From the NCBI GenBank assembly GCA_002435955.1, contig DIWZ01000004.1, positions 17,402 to 39,305 of the forward strand: a stretch of 21,904 bases of DNA, given 5' to 3'. The notes beneath the pieces were generated by a model. That model had not been told where the DNA came from. It searched no databases and saw nothing but the letters and a program-made list of their open reading frames with translations. Source of the DNA: Pelobacter sp. UBA6093. GTDB taxonomy: Bacteria > Desulfobacterota > Desulfuromonadia > Desulfuromonadales > Syntrophotaleaceae. This document shows positions 1 to 7,667 of the stretch, piece by piece. A program made the translations under genes and the position numbers. Each line of letters starts with the position of its first letter. Within the stretch, counting starts at the first letter, position 1.

Positions 1-26
1 CTCGTTTCCCATATGAAAACTGCACC

Positions 27-54
27 GTGTCCATCCATAGTTCCGGATGGACAC
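27..54. other. Perfect 10-bp inverted repeat (hairpin)
   Basis: GTGTCCATCC (27-36) and GGATGGACAC (45-54) are exact reverse complements around an 8-nt spacer. No T-run follows on the plus strand, so it is not a textbook intrinsic terminator. It could be a terminator-like hairpin of a gene left of the window, or an operator for the 157-2781 gene. The inverted repeat is certain; its role is unknown. Confidence 0.5.
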
Positions 55-94
55 TAGTTAATATCCTGTAAGCATCTAACGCTAAATTCTCAAT

Positions 95-134
95 CCTGGC
101 GCAGCCCAGGGCGGGACGGCCTTGAAAAAAGGCC
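95..134 (+). other. Two-hairpin leader before the CHASE4 GGDEF-EAL gene
   Basis: CCTGG/CCAGG (95-99 with 106-110) and GGCCTT/AAGGCC (118-123 with 129-134, A-rich loop) can form two stems. They sit just before the Shine-Dalgarno site AGGAG (143-147) of the GTG start at 157. I compared the stretch by eye with the c-di-GMP-I riboswitch core and it does not match. It may be a structured 5' leader or chance GC-rich pairing. Confidence 0.3.
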
Positions 135-142
135 CCTAAGCG

Positions 143-147
143 AGGAG
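143..147 (+). promoter_or_regulatory. Ribosome binding site selecting a GTG start
   Basis: AGGAG lies 9 nt before GTG at 157. An ATG at 161 is out of frame, so this site supports GTG as the start of the 874-residue protein. Confidence 0.6.
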
Positions 148-156
148 ACGGCAACC

Positions 157-2781
157 GTGAGATGGCGCTGGAAACGACTATTAGGTCTGGGCTTGTTGAT
201 TCTGCTTTTGAACGGCACCCTGATGTTGCTCAGCCGCGAGGTCTTTCTCGAGAGTTTCATTCTTTTAGAGAAACGCCTGGCCCGGGAAACCGTCCAGCGC
301 GGTATCGGCGTCTACCTGGATAAACTGGAAAATATCGAGCGCCTGACCGCAGACTGGGCCAACTGGGATGATGCTTACGAGTTTATGTGGACCCGTGGCC
401 CCGGCTTTCTGGAAAGTAATCTGGTGGACAGCACTTTTTCCATCCTTGAGATGAATGTGGTGCTGTTTTTTGATGAAAAAGGCACTTTGATAGACGGCAA
501 GGCTTACGATCTGGAGAAGCAGGTGCCGGTCCCTGTCTTCAGCGGGCTGCTGCAGGCGATGACCTCCGCCAGGGCCTTGAGGAGAATTGAAAACCAGCAC
601 CAAGGCGTAAAAGGTTTGCTGAGTCTGCCGGAAGGTGTATTGATGTTCGCCTGGCAGCCTGTGTTGACCGGCGAAGGGCATGGGCCCGCACGGGGGGCGT
701 TGCTGATGGGGCGGTTTCTGGATGACAGCGAGTTGCGCAGACTGGCCGCCAAGGCGCACCTGCCCCTTGAATTCACGCGTCTGCAATCGGGTGAGAAGTG
801 GCCCGAAGGGTCGAAGGTGGGCACTGTCGAGCCGGAAATCACGCTAAGGGTGGTTGATTCAAACTATTTGCGCTCTCGCATCCTGCTGCGTGACCTGTAT
901 GGCGAACCAGCGGTGGCGCTCGCCGTTAATTTGCCTCGCGATATCTACAACCAGGGCCGCCGAGCCATGATTTATTTCCATATCTGGATGCTCCTGGCCA
1001 GTTTTGTTGGCGTGGGATGCATTTTAGCCATCTGGGGACGGCTGAGCGGAGCCCGCCAGAAACAGCATGACAGTGAACATCTCTTTCAGCATCTGTTTCA
1101 GTTTTCCGCAGACGCATTTTTCCTCTGCGATGAACAGGGCCGGTTTGTGGATGTCAATCATCAGGCCTGCGCAGGACTTGGCTTCTCACGCCAGGAACTG
1201 CTCTCGCTGGGTTGGAACGATATTACCGATGCTGCAGTTGATATCCTTCTGAAACGGTCCCAGCGCCTGAACACGGCTTCACCGGTCCCCCTCGAAGCCA
1301 TGTTCCAGGGGAAGCATGGTCCCGCGTTTCCCGGGGATATCAGCGTCAGCCGTCTTGAATTACAACATAAGGGCTTTTACTTTGTGCTGGTGCGGGACAT
1401 CACAGAGCGCAAGCTATCCGATGACAGGTTGCGTGAGCAAAAGGAACGGCTTAATTATCTTGCGTACCATGATGTGTTGACCAGTTTGCCGAATCGTCTG
1501 AAGGCGATGGAGCTTCTGCAGACCTTTATTGCCAGAGCCCGACAGAGAGAGTCCATGGTGGCGGTGCTGCTGTTTGATATCGACCGTTTCAAAAATATCA
1601 ATGAATCCCTTGGCCATGAAATCGGTGATGAAATTATCATGGAGGTAGCCAGGCGCATCAAGGGGCTGTTACGCGATTCGGATGTAGTCGCACGATTTGG
1701 CGGGGATGAATTTCTGGTGCTGCTGGAACATGCAACGGATGAGAATGGGGTGAGGTCGGTCGCGGAGAAAATTCTGGAAACCATCGCCCGGCCTCTGCAT
1801 CTCGGAGAGCAGCAGTTCTACCTGACCGGAAGCATCGGAGTAAGTCTATTCCCCAGACATGGTGCCGATGCCCAGTCGGTTCTCAAGGCGGCGGACAGCG
1901 CCATGTATTTCGCAAAGGAACAAGGGCGTAATACCTGCCGGTTTTTCATCCCGATGCTCAAGGTCGATGTCGAAGCGCGGCTTTATCTGGAAACGGATCT
2001 GCGGCAGGCGCTGGAACAACAGCAGTTCGTATTGTTTTTTCAGCCTGAGTTCAATTTAAATACCGGCAAGGTCGAATGTCTCGAAGTGTTGCTGCGTTGG
2101 CAGCATCCAACTCGCGGTATGGTAGGACCTGTGGACTTTATCCCTCTTGCCGAAGATACGGGATTGATAGTTCCCATCGGGGAATGGGTTTTGGAGGAAA
2201 CCTGCCGCCAGGTGATGGCCTGGAGGCAGCAGGGCCTTCCTCCGGTGAAGGTAGCGGTGAATATTTCCGCTCGGCAGTTTAGGCAGTCCGGTTTTGTCGA
2301 AATGGTGTTTCGTGTTCTCAAGCAGAGTGGCCTGGCTGTAGAATGGCTGGAGCTTGAAATTACCGAAAGCATAGTCATCCAGAGTGCCGAGCATGCAGGC
2401 AACATCTTGAAGATGTTAAGGGATTCCGGGATTTGCCTGGCCATCGACGATTTCGGCCTGGGGTACTCTTCTTTAAGTTATCTGAAAAAATATCCATTTT
2501 CCAAATTGAAAATGGATATAGCGTTCGTCAGGCGCGTCGCGAGCGATGCCAGGGACCAAGCCATCGCAGAGGCCATTATCGCCATGGGCACCACGCTGGG
2601 GCTGGAGGTCGTTGCCGAGGGTATTGAAGGACGGGAACAGCTGGATATCCTACGCAAGTTGGGATGCCCTTCCGGGCAGGGGTTTTTCCTGGCGTTGCCC
2701 AGAAATGCCGAGGAGACTGGGCAGTTCCTGGCACGCACCCTGGGGGAAAAGCCCCAGATAGTCAAAGCCTTCAGGGTCTAG
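157..2781 (+). CDS. CHASE4-like/PAS/GGDEF/EAL c-di-GMP signalling protein
   Basis: This is an inner-membrane sensor predicted to make and/or break cyclic di-GMP. Residues 7-26 are a membrane segment. About 30-260 form an extracytoplasmic domain with the look of CHASE4 (WANWDDAYEF near 68-77). Residues 270-293 are a second membrane segment. A PAS domain spans about 305-420. GGDEF (about 430-600) has an intact motif at 515-519 and an RxxD inhibitory site at 506-509. EAL (about 612-860) keeps NIS (702-704), ELEITES (732-738), DDFG (764-767) and EGIE (821-824), but its signature reads EVL (643-645) instead of EAL. The GTG start follows a good ribosome site. The TAG stop lies inside a palindromic repeat shared with the end of the ABC ATPase gene at 7868. 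The gene converges with ptsP across 34 bp. Family assignment is firm; ligand and net activity are unknown. Confidence 0.93.
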   Translation: MRWRWKRLLGLGLLILLLNGTLMLLSREVFLESFILLEKRLARETVQRGIGVYLDKLENIERLTADWANWDDAYEFMWTRGPGFLESNLVDSTFSILEMNVVLFFDEKGTLIDGKAYDLEKQVPVPVFSGLLQAMTSARALRRIENQHQGVKGLLSLPEGVLMFAWQPVLTGEGHGPARGALLMGRFLDDSELRRLAAKAHLPLEFTRLQSGEKWPEGSKVGTVEPEITLRVVDSNYLRSRILLRDLYGEPAVALAVNLPRDIYNQGRRAMIYFHIWMLLASFVGVGCILAIWGRLSGARQKQHDSEHLFQHLFQFSADAFFLCDEQGRFVDVNHQACAGLGFSRQELLSLGWNDITDAAVDILLKRSQRLNTASPVPLEAMFQGKHGPAFPGDISVSRLELQHKGFYFVLVRDITERKLSDDRLREQKERLNYLAYHDVLTSLPNRLKAMELLQTFIARARQRESMVAVLLFDIDRFKNINESLGHEIGDEIIMEVARRIKGLLRDSDVVARFGGDEFLVLLEHATDENGVRSVAEKILETIARPLHLGEQQFYLTGSIGVSLFPRHGADAQSVLKAADSAMYFAKEQGRNTCRFFIPMLKVDVEARLYLETDLRQALEQQQFVLFFQPEFNLNTGKVECLEVLLRWQHPTRGMVGPVDFIPLAEDTGLIVPIGEWVLEETCRQVMAWRQQGLPPVKVAVNISARQFRQSGFVEMVFRVLKQSGLAVEWLELEITESIVIQSAEHAGNILKMLRDSGICLAIDDFGLGYSSLSYLKKYPFSKLKMDIAFVRRVASDARDQAIAEAIIAMGTTLGLEVVAEGIEGREQLDILRKLGCPSGQGFFLALPRNAEETGQFLARTLGEKPQIVKAFRV
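2490..2519. other. Perfect 12-bp inverted repeat inside the EAL coding region
   Basis: ATATCCATTTTC (2490-2501) is exactly complementary to GAAAATGGATAT (2508-2519), with a 6-nt loop. It encodes part of the EAL domain around residues 779-787. It is AT-rich within a GC-rich gene. It could form a strong mRNA hairpin, or reflect local duplication and inversion. Confidence 0.5.
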
Positions 2782-2801
2782 GAGTCTATCGACAGACTCC
2801 T
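2780..2801. repeat. 22-bp dispersed palindrome, copy 1 (carries a stop codon)
   Basis: The left half AGGAGTCTATC and right half GACAGACTCCT form a palindrome with one mismatch. It overlaps the TAG stop (2779-2781) of the upstream gene. A second copy lies at 7848-7869, again overlapping a TAG stop. No T-tract follows on either strand. It may be a bidirectional transcript-end hairpin or a REP-like element. Confidence 0.65.
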
Positions 2802-2804
2802 GGC

Positions 2805-2817
2805 AGTCTGTCGGACT
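2805..2817. repeat. Half-length relative of the stop-codon palindrome
   Basis: AGTCTGTCGGACT shares the AGTCTGTCG core with the 22-bp palindrome and is itself palindromic at its ends (AGTC/GACT). On the minus strand it overlaps the TAG stop of ptsP (2816-2818). Nearly the whole gap between the two convergent genes is therefore made of this repeat family. Confidence 0.45.
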
Positions 2818-5170
2818 AACCAGGAGCCGGCAGGTCGGTAGACTTGAGCAATTTGGTCAGGCAGGCTCGGATCTCGTTGCTTTCCCCCATCTTCAATATC
2901 CGTTTGGCGGCTTTTTCCGCCGCATGACTGGATATGCGACTCAGCATCATTTTCATACGGGGTATGAACGGTGCCGCCATGGAAAATTCCCGAATTCCCA
3001 TACCGACCAGGGCCAGCAGGTTCAAAGGGTCGTTGGCCATTTCGCCGCACAGACACAACCCCTTTCCCTGTTTTTTCGCAATCTGCGCGACATTGTGCAG
3101 GACTTGTAAAATCGCGGGGTGCAGAGGGTCGTAGTAACGGTTGACCAGGGGATTGTTACGGTCGGCCGCCAGCATGTATTGAATCAGGTCGTTGGTGCCC
3201 AGGGCAAAGAAATCTACTTCGCGGGCCAACCAGGCCGCCAGTTGCACTGCTGCCGGTACTTCGACCATCATCCCCAAAGGAACATCCGCCACGAACGGCA
3301 CACCTTCCTTGGCCAGGTTATGGCAAGCCTCCTCCACGACTGCTTTGCACTCCCGGATTTCCTCTACTCCCGAAATCATGGGAAACAGCATTTTCACCGG
3401 GCCATGGCAGGCTGCCATGAGGATTGCCTCGATCTGGGTGCGGAAAATGTCCCGGTTATCCAGCGATACCCGGACCGAACGCCAGCCCATAAAAGGGTTG
3501 TCTTCGTGGGGCGGCCGAAAATAAGGGAGTGTCTTGTCGCCGCCGATATCGAGGGTGCGGATGGTGACGGGCTGCCCGTCAAATCCTTTTACCACCCGTG
3601 AATAGAGCTGATATTGTTCGTCGCGGCTGGGGAAATCGGGGCGGATCATGTAGGGGAATTCGGTGCGGTACAATCCGACCCCCTCGGCACCGTTGCGTTT
3701 GGCGATATCGATGTCGCTGACCAGCCCGACGTTGGCGCGCAGTATGACCCTTACGCCGTCAAGGGTTTGCGCGGGGAGGTCACGAAATTTTTCGATCTGG
3801 TGCATCTGTCGCCCGGCGTCTTCTTCGAGCCGGCGATATTCATCGGCCACCTGCGGGTCAGGGTTGATGTGCAGCAGTCCTGAATTGGCATCCAGAATGA
3901 CATGGTCCTCCGGCGCCACGTTTTTAAGCACGCCCCGCACTCCTACCAGGGCCGGGATACCCAGGGATTTGGCCATGATCACCGCATGGGAGTTGCGTTC
4001 CCCGGCCTCCGTAACGATGCCGCGGATCTGTTCGTGATCGAGGACCGCCATGTCCGAAGGCAGTATTTCCCGAGCGATGAGTATCCCCGGGTGTTTCAAG
4101 TGCAGGGGATGGGGATCCTGCCCGACCAGGTTGGCCAGCAGACGCCGGCCGATGTCGCGCATATCGGCGGCGCGTTCGCGCAGGTAGGGGTCTTCCATCC
4201 GCTCGAAGGCTTCCACGTAGTTGCCGATAACCCTTTCAATGGCATACCGTGCTCCATGCCCCTGTTCGATCTCGTCCTGTAGCCGTTGCAGTATCGCCCG
4301 GTCCTCAAGAATCATCAGGTGGGTGTGAAAGATGGCGGCGTCGGCCTGGGAAAGTTTTTCGGCCATGCGTTTCTCAAGATAGATGGTCTGGATGCAGGTT
4401 TTTTCCAGAGCCTCTTCCAGAAGCGATCTTTCCTGCGCCGGATCGAGGGATTCCTCTTCGAGAATGTCGGTCAGTCCGTGTTCGGCGGACATGACGTGGG
4501 CTGCTCCCGCGGCCAGGCCCGGGTAAGCCACCACGCCTCGTAGAGTGCTTTCCCGGGTGGGGGCGGTCTCTCCAGCTACTATGGAAGGGCGTGTTGTTCC
4601 GGCAGCCTGCCGCAGCGCCTCGGCGTAGCGATTGGCTTGCGCTTCTTTGCGTTGGATGGAATCGAGCAGGCGGGCGTTGACCACGATAGAGGCCACCTGG
4701 AAGGCGATGGTCGAAAGGGCGCTGATATCTTCAGCGCTGAACTGCCGTGGCGAACGGCCCTGAACGATAAGCGCCCCGATGGGTATGTTGCGATCAAACA
4801 GCGGTATGCCCAGAAAACTGTGGAATCGTTCCTCGCCGGTTTCCTTGAAATAACGAAATCGCGGGTGGTTCTGCGGTTCCTGCAAGGCTACCACTTTGCA
4901 CTCTTCCACCACCAGGCCGGTCAGACCTTCCTTCACATTCATGGTGACGCGGCCGACGGCGCGGCGGGACAGTCCCTTGGTGGCCCGCAGGCGCAGGGTC
5001 TGCCGATCTTCATCCAGTAGATAAATGGAACATACGTCCGATAAGGTGCGGCGTGCGACCACCGAGACGATATTGTGCAGAGTTTCGTGCAGATCGTGCG
5101 ATTTTAAAATCAGAGTGCTGATATCCTCAAGGGTGCGAAGCCCTATGTGGTTCGTATCTTTCGAAACCAT
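2816..5170 (-). CDS. ptsP: PtsP, GAF-domain phosphoenolpyruvate-protein phosphotransferase (enzyme I Ntr)
   Basis: This cytoplasmic enzyme I of the nitrogen-type phosphotransferase system autophosphorylates on histidine with PEP and passes phosphate to an HPr-like protein. The 784 residues are close to the usual PtsP length. A GAF domain covers about 12-170. The enzyme I N-terminal domain starts near 212. The phospho-histidine domain has H395 in ERNSHAVIMAKSLGIPALVG, where the usual GGxTSH reads GERNSH. The C-terminal PEP-binding barrel shows GLYRTEF (499-505), TLDIGGDK (539-546), GWRSVR (562-567) and the catalytic-cysteine motif CGEMA (C708). It lies 57 bp downstream of the Fe-S regulator gene on the same strand, so co-transcription is likely. 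The partner NPr and EIIA genes are not in the window. The TAG stop falls in a palindromic repeat. Confidence 0.95.
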   Translation of the reverse strand: MVSKDTNHIGLRTLEDISTLILKSHDLHETLHNIVSVVARRTLSDVCSIYLLDEDRQTLRLRATKGLSRRAVGRVTMNVKEGLTGLVVEECKVVALQEPQNHPRFRYFKETGEERFHSFLGIPLFDRNIPIGALIVQGRSPRQFSAEDISALSTIAFQVASIVVNARLLDSIQRKEAQANRYAEALRQAAGTTRPSIVAGETAPTRESTLRGVVAYPGLAAGAAHVMSAEHGLTDILEEESLDPAQERSLLEEALEKTCIQTIYLEKRMAEKLSQADAAIFHTHLMILEDRAILQRLQDEIEQGHGARYAIERVIGNYVEAFERMEDPYLRERAADMRDIGRRLLANLVGQDPHPLHLKHPGILIAREILPSDMAVLDHEQIRGIVTEAGERNSHAVIMAKSLGIPALVGVRGVLKNVAPEDHVILDANSGLLHINPDPQVADEYRRLEEDAGRQMHQIEKFRDLPAQTLDGVRVILRANVGLVSDIDIAKRNGAEGVGLYRTEFPYMIRPDFPSRDEQYQLYSRVVKGFDGQPVTIRTLDIGGDKTLPYFRPPHEDNPFMGWRSVRVSLDNRDIFRTQIEAILMAACHGPVKMLFPMISGVEEIRECKAVVEEACHNLAKEGVPFVADVPLGMMVEVPAAVQLAAWLAREVDFFALGTNDLIQYMLAADRNNPLVNRYYDPLHPAILQVLHNVAQIAKKQGKGLCLCGEMANDPLNLLALVGMGIREFSMAAPFIPRMKMMLSRISSHAAEKAAKRILKMGESNEIRACLTKLLKSTDLPAPG

Positions 5171-5227
5171 GGCGTGAGGCCTTTCGTGGTCTGGGCTGGT
5201 ATGGGGGCCTTGTTTGCCGGATCGGGA

Positions 5228-7489
5228 TTATTCCCCGGATCGTGGGCGATTAGAAAATTGCCGCCGCTGGATGCCGTAGCGCTCCATCAGCCGATAAAAT
5301 GTGCGCCGGGGCAAATTAGCGCGGCGAGCAGCAGCGGATACGTTTCCGGTAGCTTCCCGCAGGTAGCGTTCCAGAAGATCCCGCTCGATCAGTTCCATTT
5401 GATGTCCCCGCCGGGCCCGAAAATCGTTGTTGGCCTCGGCCGGTGTCATCGGCGCCCCGGGAGGTCCACCCACCAGGGGCAGACACAGGTGCTCCTGCCG
5501 CAGAATATTATCCTGACTTACGGCAACGGCCCGTTCAATGACCGACGCTAATTCGGGAATGTTGCCCGGCCAGTCGTGATGGCGCAAAGTATCCATGGCC
5601 AGAGGGTCGATACTCGTCATCCTTTTGTTAAGCCGACGACTGGCGCGCTGAAGCTGTTGAAGCGCCAACTCCGGTAACGCCTCCGGGCGGTTTCTCAGCG
5701 GAGGCAATGTCAACGTGCAAAAGCTGAGCCGAAAAAACAGGTCGTCGTTGAACCAGCCGTCTCGGACGCCCTGCTCGAGATCGCGATGGCTCGTGACGAT
5801 CAGACGCACATCGACCGGCACCGGGGTCTGCAACCCTGCCGGCACAATGGTGCCGCGGTCGAGAAAATCCAACAGGGCGCGTTGCACTTGCGGCCCGGCA
5901 TCGGCAATTTCATCCAGCAGAAGTGTACTGCCGCTTGCAAGTTCCAGCAATCCCTGCCGGGGCTTAGCACCCTGGCGACAGCCAAACAGTTCGGTCATCA
6001 ACTGCCGGTCATCGAGTCCGGTGCAATTGATGGTGGCCATCGGCTGGTCTGCACGCCGGCTGAGACGGTGAATGGTACGTGCAAGGGTTTCCTTGCCGGT
6101 GCCGGCTTCCCCACGCAGCAGCAACGTCTTATCCCCGGGTGCCAGGTCTTTTGCGAGATCCCGCAACCGCCGCATCAAACCACCTTCTTCGATGAGATCC
6201 TCAGCGGAAGCGTGTCGGGCCAATTGCATCGCCTGCTCAAGACGTTGTTTTTCAGCCTTGAGTCGTTTGACAAAATAGGGCAGGCACATATCTTCCTTTG
6301 CCTGATTGCGACAGACGGCGGTCGCATGTTCCCGGCAGGAGGTGTAGCTGCAGGCGCCACAATCAAGCTCATCGCGCTGGGTGAATTTGTCGGTGGAATG
6401 CAGGACCCGGCGAATACTCTCTCCGCTGGGGTGTTCCTGACGGCTTTGGCGATTGCTGAATGCGCGTTCCAGCGGTACGGCCGATCCGCCTGTCAGCCGG
6501 CCGCTATTCGGGCGGCAGGTTTCCGTCTGGCGGGCGAATTGCTGTACCATGTGTCCCCGTGCAAAAGGCGACAAGCGGCTGGCGGGATCGCAAGGTCCCA
6601 GGCAGCCGCCACGACACAGCCGCAGATCGAGCACGGCCGGCGTGATCCGGCCTGCTGCCAGGTCGCGGAAAATTTCCAGAGCATTGCGGGCGCCTTCCAC
6701 CGAAAGAACTTCGCCAGGAGCGCCGGAAAAAGTCGGCATCAGTGTAGCCAAAGCCCCACCTGCCAAGGGGAAGAGTCGTCCCACGCCAGGCTCGGGGCCA
6801 TCGAAACAAGAGTCCGGTAAACGCAAGGGATCGATGCCGGCTTCCTCAAGCAATTCCGCTGCTTCAGCAAAGGTCAGGGCCGCATCGACCGTATCCAGTA
6901 ACGAGTCATCGGCGGTTTCGAGCTTGCCTGCAAAGCAGGAACTGATGGTGACAATGCGCAGTGGGCCGCCGTAGGCACTGCGCACGGCGCGGGCAGTCGC
7001 CACCAGGGGTGAAACCAGGGGGGACAGATTGCGCAACAATTGGGGGAATTGGCGTTCAATGAGGGCCACCACTGCCGGGCAATGGCCAAGAATCATCGGT
7101 TTCCGTAATGTCTCCGAAGCTTCGGCGGATAGCCGGTCGGCCAGCAGCTCCACACCCCAGGCGCCTTCCACGATAATCTGAAACCCCAGCTTTCGCAGTC
7201 CTGCAACCATCTGTCCCGGACGCATATCGCCCAGGTAGGCCGGAAAGGACGGCGCCAGGATGGCCGCCATCGGCTCTTTGTGTTTGAGCAGGCGACGACT
7301 GCGCTGCCGGGCGCCTGGAGCAAAACGGGCTTGTTGGGAACAGACGAGGAGGCAACGGCCGCAGCCGATGCAGCAGCCGGGGTTCAGGTCGGTCCCTTGC
7401 GGTGTGACGCGAATGGCTTTGACCGGGCAGTGACGTACGCAGGCATAGCAGTTGCGGCAGCGTTGTAAATCGGTTTGGATGAGCCCCAT
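5228..7489 (-). CDS. Fe-S / [FeFe]-hydrogenase-like sensor fused to NtrC-type AAA+ and Fis HTH
   Basis: This is a predicted one-component, redox- or H2-responsive transcription regulator of 753 residues. Two 4Fe-4S ferredoxin motifs use C11/C14/C17/C21 and C40/C43/C46/C50. A hydrogenase large-subunit-like region (about 75-305) has C137 (GHCPAV), C185 (SSCFAGKLE) and C292/C296 (LCRGGCLGPC), matching the four H-cluster ligand positions. A further Fe-S domain has C377, C380, C385 and C393. The AAA+ domain (about 430-665) has Walker A (GEAGTGKET, 460-468), Walker B (LLLDE, to E527) and R587 as candidate arginine finger. However, the GAFTGA loop is missing (LFGCRQGAKPRQG, 501-513), and the sensor II GNVREL motif reads GNIPEL (642-647). 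A Fis-type helix-turn-helix spans about 698-737. No strong ribosome site precedes the ATG. DNA targets and signal are unknown. Confidence 0.88.
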   Translation of the reverse strand: MGLIQTDLQRCRNCYACVRHCPVKAIRVTPQGTDLNPGCCIGCGRCLLVCSQQARFAPGARQRSRRLLKHKEPMAAILAPSFPAYLGDMRPGQMVAGLRKLGFQIIVEGAWGVELLADRLSAEASETLRKPMILGHCPAVVALIERQFPQLLRNLSPLVSPLVATARAVRSAYGGPLRIVTISSCFAGKLETADDSLLDTVDAALTFAEAAELLEEAGIDPLRLPDSCFDGPEPGVGRLFPLAGGALATLMPTFSGAPGEVLSVEGARNALEIFRDLAAGRITPAVLDLRLCRGGCLGPCDPASRLSPFARGHMVQQFARQTETCRPNSGRLTGGSAVPLERAFSNRQSRQEHPSGESIRRVLHSTDKFTQRDELDCGACSYTSCREHATAVCRNQAKEDMCLPYFVKRLKAEKQRLEQAMQLARHASAEDLIEEGGLMRRLRDLAKDLAPGDKTLLLRGEAGTGKETLARTIHRLSRRADQPMATINCTGLDDRQLMTELFGCRQGAKPRQGLLELASGSTLLLDEIADAGPQVQRALLDFLDRGTIVPAGLQTPVPVDVRLIVTSHRDLEQGVRDGWFNDDLFFRLSFCTLTLPPLRNRPEALPELALQQLQRASRRLNKRMTSIDPLAMDTLRHHDWPGNIPELASVIERAVAVSQDNILRQEHLCLPLVGGPPGAPMTPAEANNDFRARRGHQMELIERDLLERYLREATGNVSAAARRANLPRRTFYRLMERYGIQRRQFSNRPRSGE

Positions 7490-7592
7490 GGACGATTCCG
7501 ATCGATTCGGCGGGAATTACGGCCAAGCGGGAAGCGGCCGACGACGGCCGAAGTGTGCCATTTTTGCCACAGGCAAGTCAATTGATTTGTTA

Positions 7593-7611
7593 GGAGAGAC
7601 TCAGTCTTTCC
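7593..7611. promoter_or_regulatory. 19-bp near-palindrome upstream of the Fe-S regulator (possible operator)
   Basis: GGAGAGACT and AGTCTTTCC flank a single central C, with one mismatch between the arms. It lies about 105-120 bp upstream of the regulator's start codon. Fis-family regulators bind inverted repeats at such distances, so autoregulation is possible. This is an inference from position and symmetry only. Confidence 0.3.
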
Positions 7612-7667
7612 GGGGTATCCTGGCACGGTTTCTATTTTTTAGACGAAAAACCACGGCACTTCTTTGT

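Noticed and set aside
91..156. c-di-GMP-I riboswitch before the left GGDEF-EAL gene
   Set aside because: A GAAA-like loop and CCTAAG are present, but the conserved core blocks and their order do not match.
5786..6820. A 344-codon open frame opposite the Fe-S regulator
   Set aside because: It has no recognisable domain or ribosome site and lies wholly antisense to a gene with clear Fe-S, AAA+ and HTH motifs.
7545..7560. Sigma-54-like promoter (TGGCAC) on the minus strand before the Fe-S regulator
   Set aside because: The GG and GC pairs are separated by 9 bp rather than the required 10, and the TTGC half is absent.
7619..7640. TGGCACGG followed by a T-rich stretch, sigma-54-like, on the plus strand
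   Set aside because: There is no GC at the -12 position and no downstream plus-strand gene.
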